In this document: one piece after another, positions 49,921 to 57,227 of the stretch
Layout of the letters: each line of letters opens with the position of its first letter
Position numbering within the stretch: position 1 is the stretch's first letter
Source: an uncultured Prevotellaceae bacterium
GTDB taxonomy: Bacteria; Bacteroidota; Bacteroidia; Bacteroidales; Bacteroidaceae
Reading direction: 5' to 3'
Assembly (NCBI GenBank): GCA_900321425.1
Contig: ONWA01000016.1
Span: forward strand, 1-57,227
DNA: 57,227 nt
The notes under the pieces: generated by a model
The model's input: only the letters and a program-made list of their open reading frames with translations
What the model was told of the DNA's origin: nothing
The model's database searches: none
Translations under genes and position numbers: made by a program

Positions 49921-52131
49921 CTAAGAGAGAAGACTCATCATCATCCTCATATCCGTCTCACTAACACCATGACGGAGCAATGTATCCCTATCGGATTCGA
50001 GTTCGAGAGCTACTGAAGTATCAAAACGTTCCCGATAATGTTTCAGTTGTTCGATGGAAGCTTCAATCTTTCCTTGAAACCAAAGCAGATAGGCATAACC
50101 CAACAAATCCTTAGGAGAAACATCATCGTCTTCAAGCAATCGCAAATAGAATTTTTCCGCTTGCTCATATTTTTCCTGTTCTGTCAACGTGTTGGCAAGA
50201 ACACCTATGACAGATCGGTCATTTTCATCATGAAAATGTAACTCGTACAATAAGGACAAAGCCTCGTCATAACGATGAAGGTTAGCCAGACAAATGGCCT
50301 TGTACAACTGATAACGAATATTGTCTGTTTCCGCAGTCATCAGTTCCTCAAAATAGGTCATCGCCCTTTGATAGTCACAAAGGTCAAAGCACACGCGAGC
50401 TATTCTGTTCTTGACCCGTTTACTTGATGGGTTCAGTTTCAGGGCATTCTCATAGAGTTCCAAGGCCAGTTTCAACCAGAGGGTATCATTCTTATCTATC
50501 TTAAGATCACTATAATGATAGTAAATGAGGTCGCCCATCAAAAGAAAAAATCGCATATCCTTCATATCTGATGAGACTTTCCTCAGTACATCATATGCCT
50601 CTTGGTACATTCTATGCTTATATAAAGTGGCCGCCATCTCCACCATATGCTTCTCAAGAGGTGTCTCTCGGAATACATCTGAGAGGAAGAATGGAATGAA
50701 GCGCATATTCCACCTTTGCGTTTCAAATGGAGAAACAAAAAGATTCCGTTGGGGAAACAGTTTGAAGAAACGATACATATCCTGCAAATAGCTTCTGCGA
50801 ATAAAAGCAGCATTCTGGTCTTCATGGCCAGAAACGAAAACAGGTTTAAGCTCACCATTGGCAATCATATCCAACATCTGATCAGTCAGCATCCTGCTAG
50901 TTTGCTCAAAACCACACACAAACGAGTATTTATCGCTGTTGCACAATGGAATATCAGGAACGATCTTCTCCATGATCTTGTTCACCTTATGATTATCCTT
51001 CCATCGAGCCATATAAGGATGCTGTACATAGAAAGGGACGAACCAGTTACTCATATCCTTGAAGAAGTCGAAAAATTTCATCTGAGCAAAACCACCGAAA
51101 TAGATATCCGATCCAGCCTTATGCATATCTGCCATCTTTTGCAGGCTCTCCTCCAGTTTCTCCATTCTTCTCTCCGACGCCTCAGGATGAAGGATTTCCT
51201 CTAATGTGTCTTCCTCTTTTTCCTCAATCCCATTTGGGGTTATCTTGAACTGATTGTTTTTCATAATCTCAGGCAGAATCTCTTCTTGAATTTTATGCCT
51301 ATCTGCCTCGGTTTCCATGCACAGAATCATTTGAAGCTGCAGTTCTATCAATTCCTGAACGCATTGCTCGTCAACAAGCAGTTCACTGACGAATGTATGT
51401 TCTTCTGGAAAAACTTTTGCTGCACCATCATTTAATGAACATACCCACCCTATCAGCGCACGCTGACGTAACCGCACATCTTGCGCCTGACGGTAGACTT
51501 GCGTCAATACTCTGAATTTCACAATATCAAAATAGTTCATGCACGACAACATGACAGCACTGACAATCAACTGCTGATCGTTCTCGTCAATTGTGGGTGA
51601 AAGCAATATTTCACTGAAGGCATCACCAATCGCTTCGCTCCACACATGAGAGGTGAAAATATAGGTAAACAAGTCACTCATTGACTTCTGGTGCTTCGTG
51701 TATAAATCCAACCGTTTTTCTTCGCGTAATTGATGAGGTTCCAAGTCAAGCATGGCAATATTGGTGACGAAATTCTCCATTTCCAGGCGGATAGCAGCCA
51801 TTGACCAGTTTCTTGCATTCTGGCGAACGGAGGTATGAAGGGTCATCAAGAAAGGAGAACTGTGTAGATAGAACTGCAATGACAAGTTAGTATTTAATGC
51901 ATAGGCACGCTGCAACAACTGGTTATACAACTGTTCTTGCTGAGGGTCCTTGAAACCTTTGCGCCAATATTCCTGCATCAGGCGGAAATCGTTACGGATA
52001 GCCTCCAACTTATCCATATTTGCGGGTTGAGGATAAGCATAGAGGTATGTTTGCAAAGCATCAAGCGCCTGACTTAGTTTCCGTTCCTCCAACAGTTTTT
52101 TTACCTCCTCGAGTTGCTTGTTTTTCTCCAT
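49921..52131 (-). CDS. Large TPR-repeat protein, function unknown
   Basis: 736-residue cytoplasmic-looking protein without signal peptide, starting MEKNKQLEEVKKLLEERKLS. The C-terminal third carries TPR units (LYENALKLNPSSKRVKNRIA, YQRAMTYFEELMTAETDN, YEQAEKFYLRLLEDDDVS). The first two thirds are mostly helical and acidic, with a charged stretch EEKEEDTLEEILHPEASERR near residue 310. I do not recognise a named family. The start at 52131 is chosen over 52164: it is four bases after the lipoprotein stop (52136-52138), suggesting coupled translation. A scaffold or regulatory role is possible; nothing shows catalysis. Confidence 0.75.
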   Translation of the reverse strand: MEKNKQLEEVKKLLEERKLSQALDALQTYLYAYPQPANMDKLEAIRNDFRLMQEYWRKGFKDPQQEQLYNQLLQRAYALNTNLSLQFYLHSSPFLMTLHTSVRQNARNWSMAAIRLEMENFVTNIAMLDLEPHQLREEKRLDLYTKHQKSMSDLFTYIFTSHVWSEAIGDAFSEILLSPTIDENDQQLIVSAVMLSCMNYFDIVKFRVLTQVYRQAQDVRLRQRALIGWVCSLNDGAAKVFPEEHTFVSELLVDEQCVQELIELQLQMILCMETEADRHKIQEEILPEIMKNNQFKITPNGIEEKEEDTLEEILHPEASERRMEKLEESLQKMADMHKAGSDIYFGGFAQMKFFDFFKDMSNWFVPFYVQHPYMARWKDNHKVNKIMEKIVPDIPLCNSDKYSFVCGFEQTSRMLTDQMLDMIANGELKPVFVSGHEDQNAAFIRRSYLQDMYRFFKLFPQRNLFVSPFETQRWNMRFIPFFLSDVFRETPLEKHMVEMAATLYKHRMYQEAYDVLRKVSSDMKDMRFFLLMGDLIYYHYSDLKIDKNDTLWLKLALELYENALKLNPSSKRVKNRIARVCFDLCDYQRAMTYFEELMTAETDNIRYQLYKAICLANLHRYDEALSLLYELHFHDENDRSVIGVLANTLTEQEKYEQAEKFYLRLLEDDDVSPKDLLGYAYLLWFQGKIEASIEQLKHYRERFDTSVALELESDRDTLLRHGVSETDMRMMMSLLS

Positions 52132-52135
52132 GATA

Positions 52136-53056
52136 CTATTGTTTTTCCAACCATTGCGAGACACTGATAATATCTTTCTGCAACGGTGTTACCATATGAC
52201 TGTACTTGATGTCCTTAGGTAATGAATCAACCACTTCACTACCCACATGACAATATTTCATAATCAGATCGCGATATTTCCTCACACCGTTCTTGTTAAT
52301 AGAATCGCAAGCACGGTCATAGCCTTTTATAAAACGATCCAACTGCCATTTCCTGTCAGAATCTTTCATCACTTGATGCAGACAGACAACCACACCCATA
52401 TTCACTCCCAGTTTACGTGAATCAGCTAACGGCTGACATGCCATCAGTCGGGCTGTCGTTGCCTGGGGCTCCGTCATCCAAGCGACATCCAGCTCCTTGT
52501 TCTCCAACATTTTCAGACGGACATATACATCATTCACCTGAATACGGAACACCTCATCATGAGACAGCTTTGCACTGTCGACCACATGATCAGCCAATAG
52601 AGCGGTCACAGAAAAGCGAGTCATACCCATCGCCTTGTCTGCAAGATGTTGAAACCTTTTGATACGTACTGTACGGCCGACCATCAATTGCCAATAGGCA
52701 TTAGTAGAAGTCAGGTAATGAAGTTTCGTCCCTCTTTTCTGCATATATTCCGTACGTACCATATCAGAAACAGCAGCCTGCACCCTTCCCCTCATTAAGG
52801 CAGTATCACAGTCCATCTGTGCCTGGAAATACTTCAAGCGAATATCCGTCTTAACAGTGTCAAAAAGATGGTATTCGTGGGCAACAATGATTGGCAGACA
52901 ATCCAAGGTGGGCATCACTGCCACCTTAAAGGCTGCCGAGTCTTGGCGAAAGGCTTCCAATCGCTGTTGCCGTGACACGCGGACACGTTCCTCCTCCGAT
53001 TGTCCACAACCGATGAGTAGCAAAACACCCACAAATCCAAAGATTATTTGTCTCAT
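52136..53056 (-). CDS. Lipoprotein with SsuA/NMT1-like solute-binding fold
   Basis: 306-residue lipoprotein: MRQIIFGFVGVLLLIGCGQS with lipobox Cys17. The body resembles periplasmic binding proteins of the SsuA/THI5/NMT1 group: FKVAVMPTLDCLPIIVAHEYHLFD at the start, MRGRVQAAVSDMVRTEYM, and ENKELDVAWMTEPQATTARL. No permease or ATPase gene is adjacent, so it may be an orphan receptor or work with transport genes elsewhere. It heads a two-gene unit with the TPR protein and has a divergent promoter region shared with radA. Confidence 0.75.
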   Translation of the reverse strand: MRQIIFGFVGVLLLIGCGQSEEERVRVSRQQRLEAFRQDSAAFKVAVMPTLDCLPIIVAHEYHLFDTVKTDIRLKYFQAQMDCDTALMRGRVQAAVSDMVRTEYMQKRGTKLHYLTSTNAYWQLMVGRTVRIKRFQHLADKAMGMTRFSVTALLADHVVDSAKLSHDEVFRIQVNDVYVRLKMLENKELDVAWMTEPQATTARLMACQPLADSRKLGVNMGVVVCLHQVMKDSDRKWQLDRFIKGYDRACDSINKNGVRKYRDLIMKYCHVGSEVVDSLPKDIKYSHMVTPLQKDIISVSQWLEKQ

Positions 53057-53063
53057 AACGATG

Positions 53064-53071
53064 CAAAATTA
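53064..53071 (-). promoter_or_regulatory. -7 promoter box of the SsuA-like lipoprotein
   Basis: TAATTTTG on the minus strand ends seven bases before the ATG at 53056; a nearly leaderless arrangement. Confidence 0.6.
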
Positions 53072-53103
53072 CGAATTAATTTTGTAACCACGAAAATATT
53101 TCG

Positions 53104-53111
53104 TACTTTTG
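53104..53111 (+). promoter_or_regulatory. -7 promoter box of radA
   Basis: TACTTTTG ends eight bases before the ATG at 53120. It excludes the longer frame from 53048. Confidence 0.65.
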
Positions 53112-53119
53112 TTCCCATT

Positions 53120-54508
53120 ATGGGAAAAGACAAAATCGCTTACGTTTGTGAAAACTGTGGACAAGAGTCACCAAAATGGATTGGCAAATGTCCGAGTTGT
53201 GGTCAATGGAATACATTCAAAGAGATCCGTATTGCTAATGACAAAGGCACACTGGCGGCAAAATCGGCAGCAGCCTCTGTACGCAGCAATCAGACTCCCA
53301 AGAACAAGCCTGTCCGACTTCATGAGATTGCAGCTAAGGATGAGCCACGCATGGATTTACACGATGAGGAGTTCAACCGCGTATTAGGCGGTGGACTGGT
53401 TCCCGGCTCTATTGTTCTATTGGGAGGTGAACCCGGTATCGGTAAGTCGACACTGACCCTACAGACAATCTTACGATTACCTGACACACAGGTGCTTTAT
53501 GTGAGTGGTGAAGAGAGCGCCCATCAGTTGAAGATGCGTGCTGAGCGTATTCCTCATGAGCAATCCAATCAGGTGATGATTCTCTGTGAGACCTCACTGG
53601 AGAATATCTTCAATCATATTAAAGAAGTACAACCTGAACTCGTCATCATCGACTCCATCCAAACCATTTCTACTGAAGAAGTGGAGACCTCACCCGGTAG
53701 TGTCACCCAAATACGCGAATGTGCATCTGCCCTGCTCCGATTTGCGAAGTCTAGCGGCATCCCTGTTATTCTCATTGGTCATATCAACAAGGAGGGTACT
53801 ATTGCTGGTCCAAAGATATTGGAACATATCGTTGATACAGTCATCCAATTTGAGGGCGACCAGCACCATATGTACCGTATTCTGAGAAGCATTAAAAACC
53901 GTTTTGGAAGCACCTCGGAATTGGGCATCTATGAGATGCAACAGACAGGGCTAAGACAGGTAAGCAATCCTTCCGAGTTGCTGCTTACCCAAGACCATGA
54001 AGGTCTCTCAGGTATTGCTATCAGTAGCGCCATTGAGGGAGTACGTCCCTTCCTTGTAGAAACACAGGCTCTCGTTTCCTCAGCCGCTTATGGCACTCCT
54101 CAGCGCAGTGCTACCGGATTTGACCAGCGTCGACTGAACATGCTATTAGCCGTACTCGAAAAGCGTGTTGGTTTCAAACTGATGCAGAAAGATGTATTTC
54201 TGAATATCGCAGGAGGACTGCGCGTCACAGATATGGCAATGGACTTAAGTGTCATTGCTGCTGTTCTCTCCTCCAATGTAGACACACCGATAGAAAGCGG
54301 TTGGTGTATGGCAGGAGAGGTAGGCCTAAGCGGTGAGGTACGTCCTGTTAATCGTATTGAACAACGTATTGCAGAAGCTGAGAAACTCGGTTTTTCCCAC
54401 ATGATTCTCCCCAAATATAACCTCACAGGTCTCAACTGCAAGAAATTCAAGATTGAACTTGTTCCTGTCCGTAAAGTAGAAGAGGCTCTTAGGGCCCTTT
54501 TCGGCTAG
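53120..54508 (+). CDS. radA: DNA repair protein RadA
   Basis: Ring helicase that extends recombination branches together with RecA. At 462 residues it has the N-terminal zinc finger (YVCENCGQESPKWIGKCPSCGQW), Walker A GGEPGIGKSTL, the RadA signature KNRFGSTSELGIYEMQ (KNRFG), and a C-terminal Lon-protease-like domain with SGEVRPVNRIEQRIAEAEKLG. The start MGKDKIAYVC is fixed by the zinc finger position and by the promoter box just upstream. It diverges from the SsuA-like lipoprotein. The 155-base gap to the next gene shows only weak inverted repeats. Confidence 0.96.
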   Translation: MGKDKIAYVCENCGQESPKWIGKCPSCGQWNTFKEIRIANDKGTLAAKSAAASVRSNQTPKNKPVRLHEIAAKDEPRMDLHDEEFNRVLGGGLVPGSIVLLGGEPGIGKSTLTLQTILRLPDTQVLYVSGEESAHQLKMRAERIPHEQSNQVMILCETSLENIFNHIKEVQPELVIIDSIQTISTEEVETSPGSVTQIRECASALLRFAKSSGIPVILIGHINKEGTIAGPKILEHIVDTVIQFEGDQHHMYRILRSIKNRFGSTSELGIYEMQQTGLRQVSNPSELLLTQDHEGLSGIAISSAIEGVRPFLVETQALVSSAAYGTPQRSATGFDQRRLNMLLAVLEKRVGFKLMQKDVFLNIAGGLRVTDMAMDLSVIAAVLSSNVDTPIESGWCMAGEVGLSGEVRPVNRIEQRIAEAEKLGFSHMILPKYNLTGLNCKKFKIELVPVRKVEEALRALFG

Positions 54509-54629
54509 ACAAGTACCGATTATGGGAAATCCATATTCACCATAAGATGGCTGATGCCAAAATGCGACCATTTTGTGGACATAATGAATATTTCCTGCCA
54601 AAACTCCCAATTATTCAAGAAATATTTGT

Positions 54630-54637
54630 ATTTTTGC
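54630..54637 (+). promoter_or_regulatory. -7 promoter box of the UDP-glucuronate decarboxylase gene
   Basis: TATTTTTG, 26 bases before the start at 54664. Confidence 0.55.
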
Positions 54638-54663
54638 AAAAACTAATAGAATAGTATAGTCTT

Positions 54664-55596
54664 ATGAAAAGAATTCTAGTTACTGGTGGAGCGGGATTTA
54701 TAGGCTCTCACCTCTGCGAGAGATTAGTAAATGAGGGGCACGACGTCATCTGTCTTGACAACTTCTATAGTGGTTCTAAGGAAAACGTGTGGCACTTGAT
54801 TGGCAAGCCAAACTTCGAGTTGGTGCGCCACGACGTGATCAATCCCTATTGGGCTGAGGTTGACGAGATATACAATTTGGCTTGTCCAGCTTCACCTATA
54901 TATTATCAGAACGACCCTATACAGACGACCAAGACCAGCGTATTTGGTGCCTACCATATGCTGGGATTAGCCCGACGTACAAAGGCAAAGATACTACAGT
55001 CATCAACGAGCGAGGTGTATGGCGACCCGAATGTTCACCCTCAACCCGAGTCATATTGGGGAAATGTGAATTCCATTGGCCTTCGTTCTTGCTATGACGA
55101 AGGCAAACGTTGTGCCGAGACACTATTTTTCGATTATCACCGTTTACATCAAGTGCGAATAAAAGTCATTCGCATCTTCAATACCTATGGTCCACGTATG
55201 GCTATCAGCGATGGACGCGTAGTCAGCAACTTTGTCGTTCAGGCTCTACGCGGCGAAGATATCACCATCTATGGCGATGGTCAGCAGACGCGCTCATTTC
55301 AATATATTAGCGATCTTATCGAAGGGATGTTGCGGATGATGGCTACAGGGGACAACTTCACTGGTCCTGTCAATTTGGGTAACCCAGGCGAGTTTACAAT
55401 GCTCGAGTTGGCAGAAAAGGTCATTCAGAAAATTGGCGGAAAGAGCAAAATTGTATTTCGTCCGTTACCTAGCGACGATCCCAAAATGCGCCGTCCAGAC
55501 ATCACACTGGCCAAACGCGAATTAGGATGGGAGCCCAAGGTCACATTAGACGAAGGATTAGACCACATTATCGAGTATTTTCGAGAGAAGGTATAG
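54664..55596 (+). CDS. UDP-glucuronate decarboxylase (UDP-xylose synthase)
   Basis: NAD-dependent short-chain dehydrogenase converting UDP-glucuronate to UDP-xylose. At 310 residues it begins [19 protein letters not shown] (NAD-binding GxxGxxG). It then shows [33 protein letters not shown], the catalytic [10 protein letters not shown] and Tyr/Lys in [13 protein letters not shown] (YxxxK), and [17 protein letters not shown]. These are hallmarks of UXS rather than of GalE. UDP-xylose suggests xylose in surface polysaccharide or glycoprotein glycans. No other sugar-nucleotide genes lie nearby in the window. Confidence 0.92.
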   Translation: MKRILVTGGAGFIGSHLCERLVNEGHDVICLDNFYSGSKENVWHLIGKPNFELVRHDVINPYWAEVDEIYNLACPASPIYYQNDPIQTTKTSVFGAYHMLGLARRTKAKILQSSTSEVYGDPNVHPQPESYWGNVNSIGLRSCYDEGKRCAETLFFDYHRLHQVRIKVIRIFNTYGPRMAISDGRVVSNFVVQALRGEDITIYGDGQQTRSFQYISDLIEGMLRMMATGDNFTGPVNLGNPGEFTMLELAEKVIQKIGGKSKIVFRPLPSDDPKMRRPDITLAKRELGWEPKVTLDEGLDHIIEYFREKV

Positions 55597-55605
55597 AATA
55601 GAAGT

Positions 55606-55672
55606 CTTGTAATTCTTTTGATTTTTAAGTACAGAAAAGATAAAAATCAACTGATTTTCAAATAATTACAAG
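55606..55672. repeat. Nested inverted repeats after the decarboxylase gene
   Basis: CTTGTAATT (55606) pairs with AATTACAAG (55664). Inside it TTGATTTTT (55618) pairs with AAAAATCAA (55642). It may end the upstream transcript or fold in the leader region; there is no clear T-run after it. Confidence 0.45.
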
Positions 55673-55725
55673 TTGAAAAGTTTTGATTTTCAATTGGATA
55701 ATTTGCTGAGTGCTATAGAACTTTA

Positions 55726-55733
55726 TATCTTTG
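55726..55733 (+). promoter_or_regulatory. -7 promoter box of the secreted amylase, with -33 candidate
   Basis: TATCTTTG, 28 bases before the ATG. TTTG at 55702-55705 stands 20 bases upstream, a good fit to the Bacteroidetes -33/-7 pair. Confidence 0.7.
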
Positions 55734-55761
55734 CATTCGTAAAATTCAATAACTAAAAAAA

Positions 55762-57227
55762 ATGAAAAGAATTATTGTTTATCTTTTAGCATTCCTACCT
55801 TTGCAGGTATTGGCTGACTATGTTGACGACATCAACTCAGCTACGGCTAAGAATGAGTCTGGTCATCAAGTGATTTACCAAATGAATGTCGGCTCTTTTT
55901 CTGCCGAAGGTACGTTTGCTGCTGCGCAACAACGACTCGATGAGCTGAAGACATTGGGTGTGGATATCGTATGGCTGATGCCGATTTACCCGCGAGGTGG
56001 TGGTATCAATAGTCCCTATGCGGCCACTAACTTTCAGCAAACCAATCCAAGCTACGGTACTATCGCTGACTTAAAGAGTTTCGTGACTCGCGCGCATGAA
56101 TTAAATATGGAGGTATGGCTCGACTGGGTTCCCAACCACACAGCTACTAATGCCGATTGGGTGACTACACATCCTGAGTATTATACCAAGACAGGTGGTG
56201 GACAAATGATTCATCCAAACAACTACAATGATGTATGGCAGCTCGACTATTACAACAGCAACTTGGTAAATGCTATGAACGACTGCCTAAAATTCTGGAT
56301 TGACCAGGCTGACATCGACGGTTATCGCTGCGACTATATCAGTAGCCCTTATATCCCTACTAGCTATTGGCAGGCAACCATCCCCATGATTAAGTCATAT
56401 AAGACCGGAAAGAAGATTACCTTCCTCGGAGAGGCAGACATTGCACAAAACAATGACAAAAACGTAGCACGACTAAAGACGGCTGGATTTGACTACGATT
56501 ATGCATGGGCATACCAAACGAGTTTGCTAAATTTCGGCCCTAATGGTGTTTCTGCTGACCCATTACGGACCAATGCAACTACTATGTTGAATGCTTCCAG
56601 TAGCGTATCTTTCAAACGAATGCTCTATCTGACCAACCACGACCAAAACTGGAACGAAAATAAAAAGACGCTGACTCAGAAATACGGAAACAACCGTTAT
56701 CCCCTCACCGTACTGGCCTATACGCTCTATGGCATGCCCCTCATTTATAACGGCCAAGAGGTGGGTGGAAACCAAGCACTCAACTATTTCGAAGATACCA
56801 AGATCGACTGGTCAGCAAAAGACGACAAGATGCTGAACACCATCCGCACACTGACAGCACTGAAGCATGTTGTCCCTGCACTAAGTGACGATGCGACAGT
56901 CAATCTGATTACCGTTTCAGGAAATGCAAGTGCGATGGCCTTCACCCGTAAGTCGGGCGACAGCGAGATATTGGTTGTTATGAATATGGCTAATTCTGCA
57001 GGCAATGCTACCATCACAGGTCTGACTGCAGGTGCTTGGAGTCTGTGGCTGACAAGTGAGACGATTGCTCAGGGCACCAGTCGTAAGCAAGAGACATTTG
57101 GTACTAGCAAGACCATCAATTTGGAAGCTAAAGGCTACCGCGTCTACGTCAAAGGCTCATACTCCAATGAAGATATCCCCAAGAAAGAGGTGGAGGTCTA
57201 TACCCCCACCCTTGATGATGCCAACGA
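55762..57227 (+). CDS. Secreted GH13 alpha-amylase (3' end outside window)
   Basis: Starch-degrading enzyme with signal peptide MKRIIVYLLAFLPLQVLA, so it acts in the periplasm or at the surface. 488 residues are visible. GH13 motifs are WLDWVPNHTATNADW, DGYRCDYISSPY (nucleophile Asp), ITFLGEADIAQN (acid/base Glu) and LTNHDQNWNENK (third Asp). The catalytic barrel ends near residue 380 and a beta domain follows (SAMAFTRKSGDSEILVVMN). Sequence after about 460 (SYSNEDIPKKEVEVYTPT) may begin an extra C-terminal domain. There are no Sus-type genes before it; what follows is outside the window. Confidence 0.9.
   Translation, partial: MKRIIVYLLAFLPLQVLADYVDDINSATAKNESGHQVIYQMNVGSFSAEGTFAAAQQRLDELKTLGVDIVWLMPIYPRGGGINSPYAATNFQQTNPSYGTIADLKSFVTRAHELNMEVWLDWVPNHTATNADWVTTHPEYYTKTGGGQMIHPNNYNDVWQLDYYNSNLVNAMNDCLKFWIDQADIDGYRCDYISSPYIPTSYWQATIPMIKSYKTGKKITFLGEADIAQNNDKNVARLKTAGFDYDYAWAYQTSLLNFGPNGVSADPLRTNATTMLNASSSVSFKRMLYLTNHDQNWNENKKTLTQKYGNNRYPLTVLAYTLYGMPLIYNGQEVGGNQALNYFEDTKIDWSAKDDKMLNTIRTLTALKHVVPALSDDATVNLITVSGNASAMAFTRKSGDSEILVVMNMANSAGNATITGLTAGAWSLWLTSETIAQGTSRKQETFGTSKTINLEAKGYRVYVKGSYSNEDIPKKEVEVYTPTLDDAN

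Overview
The window looks like chromosomal DNA of a Bacteroidales bacterium, most likely from the Prevotella group. The evidence is lineage-typical families (hybrid two-component-like regulator, LruC and FISUMP-type surface proteins, PorT-type barrel, gliding-motility C-terminal domain), Bacteroidetes-type -7 boxes (TAnnTTTG) in front of about twenty genes, and no obvious Shine-Dalgarno sequences. The genus is inferred from gene content, not from an rRNA.

Layout. 1-5.4 kb: pyruvate kinase (cut by the window edge), HU, a 29-residue basic protein, RNase G, a membrane glycosyltransferase and a hybrid histidine kinase. 5.4-15.4 kb is the most rearranged part. It holds a membrane-anchored EEP hydrolase, an outer-membrane barrel with a TPR membrane regulator, a zinc-type P1B ATPase divergent from a Zur-like Fur protein, three gene scars made of duplicated fragments, two arrays of 22-bp repeats, and a 495-bp internally deleted IS982-type element with perfect 22-bp ends. 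15.4-21.2 kb (minus strand): glucuronate isomerase, a REC-first histidine kinase, then fabD, alpha-amylase and AlaX-type editing protein packed tightly.

21.4-34.9 kb: asparaginase; a minus-strand operon of LysM/periplasmic-binding protein, PorT-like barrel, POT peptide transporter and EEP hydrolase; a CHU_C-type exported protein with uvrA; a LruC lipoprotein; and a single-chain fusion of xanthine phosphoribosyltransferase with dihydropyrimidine dehydrogenase (PreA-type). 34.9-36.5 kb: a FISUMP-like exported protein, about 750 bp without a convincing gene that carries two opposed arrays of CCTACAT/ATGTAGG around two identical 16-bp palindromes, and tRNA-Ser(CGA). 36.5-42.4 kb: YigZ, DUF1015, HIT, serA, serC and a DbpA-like helicase, all minus strand.

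42.5-57.2 kb: a large MscS-type channel, a hybrid-two-component-like regulator that has lost its kinase and phosphorylation residues, and an exported phospholipase D-type protein, in one orientation. A TPR protein and an SsuA-like lipoprotein follow, then radA, a UDP-glucuronate decarboxylase, and a secreted alpha-amylase cut by the window end.

Strongest leads for new biology: (1) the kinase-dead transmembrane AraC regulator next to a mechanosensitive channel and an exported PLD protein; (2) the Xpt-PreA fusion; (3) the inverted CCTACAT array region; (4) the mini-IS982 beside 22-bp repeat arrays and the shuffled gene scars. Many -7 boxes lie 5-8 bases before the start codon, implying leaderless or nearly leaderless mRNAs.
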